Of a DNA stretch of 64,000 nucleotides, positions 63,250 through 64,000 are shown piece by piece; position 1 is the first letter of the stretch; each line of letters starts with the position of its first letter. The notes below the pieces were generated by a model, which saw only the letters and a program-made list of their open reading frames with translations, was not told the origin of the DNA and made no database searches. Origin of the DNA: Thermoplasmata archaeon (GTDB lineage Archaea; Thermoplasmatota; Thermoplasmata; Thermoplasmatales; Thermoplasmataceae). The position numbers were made by a program, and so were the translations under genes. The stretch spans positions 1 through 64,000 of the forward strand of contig JAJZJR010000001.1 of the NCBI GenBank assembly GCA_021810045.1. The letters run 5' to 3'.

Positions 63250-64000
63250 TTAACGTCTCACTTCAACGAGTGTCAGCTTCTGATCGTTCACGAATCCTGC
63301 CACAGCCTTCTCGAATTCTTCTTCCGTTGTGCAGAGTTCGTGATGGATGCCAAAACTCTTTGCAAGAAGTCCAAAATCAGGATTCCCGAACGAGATGTGG
63401 GATGGTTTGAATCCATTATCCAGCTGCTCCTTCTCTATAAGACTGAATTTTCCATCGTTGAATACTACTACAGCAAATTTCAGGCCAAGTCTGACTGCAG
63501 TTTCAAGCTCCTGGACATTCATCATGAAACCTCCATCACCTGATACGGCAACAACAGTGTCATTGGGGCATGCCAGTTTGGCTGCAATTGCACCCGGAAG
63601 TGAACCTCCCATCGAGGCAAATCCATTGAATACAATTGTTTTCCCTGCCTTCTTTGGATGGTACCAGCGGGAAACCCATACTTTGTGAAGCCCTACGTCT
63701 GAAATGAGCACTGTCTCTTCGGGAAGTTTTTCAGTAAGAATCCGCATAACTGCCTTGGGCATTCTTTCCCATTGATCCCTGACTTCTGTCATTTCCGTAA
63801 GCCTTCTGGACCTGATTTCATCATGAACTGTTGTGTTGTTCCTCCTTTGAACACTTTCTGAAAGAGAATCCATGGTCTGTGCGATGGATCCTGTTAAATC
63901 AAATGAGACAGGGAAATGTTCATCCAATTCCGCTTTACATGTATGAATATTGATTATTTTCCTTGCCCTGTCTTCGTTCCAGGTGATTGGATCATATTCC
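63250..64000 (-). CDS. TPP-dependent enzyme, acetolactate-synthase-like (partial)
   Basis: Only the C-terminal part is in the window; the frame stays open to the right edge, and codons there read EYDPITWNEDRARKIINIHT, so an internal TTG near 63927 is not the real start. The TPP-binding motif is VAVSGDGGFMMNVQELETAVRLGLKFAVVVFND. The central linker IINIHTCKAELDEHFPVSFDLTG resembles acetolactate synthase (AlsS/IlvB). Second large TPP enzyme of this group in the window besides the PoxB-like protein. Confidence 0.82.
   Translation of the reverse strand, partial: EYDPITWNEDRARKIINIHTCKAELDEHFPVSFDLTGSIAQTMDSLSESVQRRNNTTVHDEIRSRRLTEMTEVRDQWERMPKAVMRILTEKLPEETVLISDVGLHKVWVSRWYHPKKAGKTIVFNGFASMGGSLPGAIAAKLACPNDTVVAVSGDGGFMMNVQELETAVRLGLKFAVVVFNDGKFSLIEKEQLDNGFKPSHISFGNPDFGLLAKSFGIHHELCTTEEEFEKAVAGFVNDQKLTLVEVRR

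Noticed and set aside
1-64000. CRISPR array or cas genes
   Set aside because: No regularly spaced repeat series and no Cas motif were seen on either strand.

Overview
The window looks like a chromosome segment of a Thermoplasmatales-type archaeon (Thermoplasma/Ferroplasma/Cuniculiplasma relatives). Evidence: TATA boxes about 20-30 nt before start codons and many apparently leaderless genes, tRNAs without an encoded CCA, an archaeal SRP RNA, KEOPS Pcc1 next to prefoldin beta, archaeal-type FAD synthase, GAPDH, Lhr helicase, archaellin and pilins. Also seen are a split transketolase with a transaldolase, late haem genes (hemE, hemH) and a thiamine riboswitch. The order-level assignment is inference; no rRNA is present.

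Layout. 0-8.3 kb: HD-protein fragment, pentose-phosphate genes, ftsZ, sugar epimerase, acyl-CoA ligase with a perfect 18-bp palindrome in its promoter, a pilin-like protein. 8.3-16.1 kb: MFS permease, tRNA-Arg(TCG), a large AAA/TPR protein coupled to a Cys-rich miniprotein, pyrKD, a PEBP protein, a second pilin-like protein, a DUF996 membrane protein. 16.3-26.9 kb: a membrane-anchored sedolisin-like protein with all expected catalytic positions substituted, tRNA-Arg(TCT), pcc1-pfdB-mptA, MBL hydrolase, ribL, a GNAT, a dispersed repeat, an HD hydrolase, SRP RNA, a kinase-like protein and a riboswitch-controlled MFS permease. 27.1-30.2 kb: metal/cobalamin-type ABC importer behind a tandem palindromic operator.

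30.2-37.9 kb is the most accessory-looking part: integrase-like protein lacking most DDE residues, archaellin, small membrane and orphan proteins, an RHH protein, a tandem paralogue pair, an AbrB-type regulator, tRNA-Ser abutting a 53-codon gene, a large surface glycoprotein candidate, and a 22-residue acidic microprotein with a strong ribosome-binding site. 38.1-53.4 kb is mostly housekeeping: Lhr helicase, toprim protein, RNase Z, Dcd/Dut protein, NCS1 permease, scpB-purD, an EF-Tu-like protein with hemH-hemE, asnS, DUF309, pyruvate-oxidase-like enzyme.

53.5-56.6 kb is a small island: tRNA-Cys, a GNAT gene with two in-frame stops, a RelE-type toxin-antitoxin pair, then an exact 18-bp copy of the tRNA-Cys 3' end; an S41 peptidase follows, bracketed by a second imperfect repeat. 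56.6-64 kb: fused PabB-PabA plus PabC-like lyase, a second copy of the dispersed repeat, a LURP-one/scramblase-like protein, GAPDH, geranylgeranyl-reductase-like flavoprotein, and a TPP enzyme running off the right edge.

The best candidates for something new are the tRNA-Cys island, the sedolisin pseudoprotease, the integrase-derived protein, the tandem orphan paralogues, the microproteins, and several undescribed palindromic operators.
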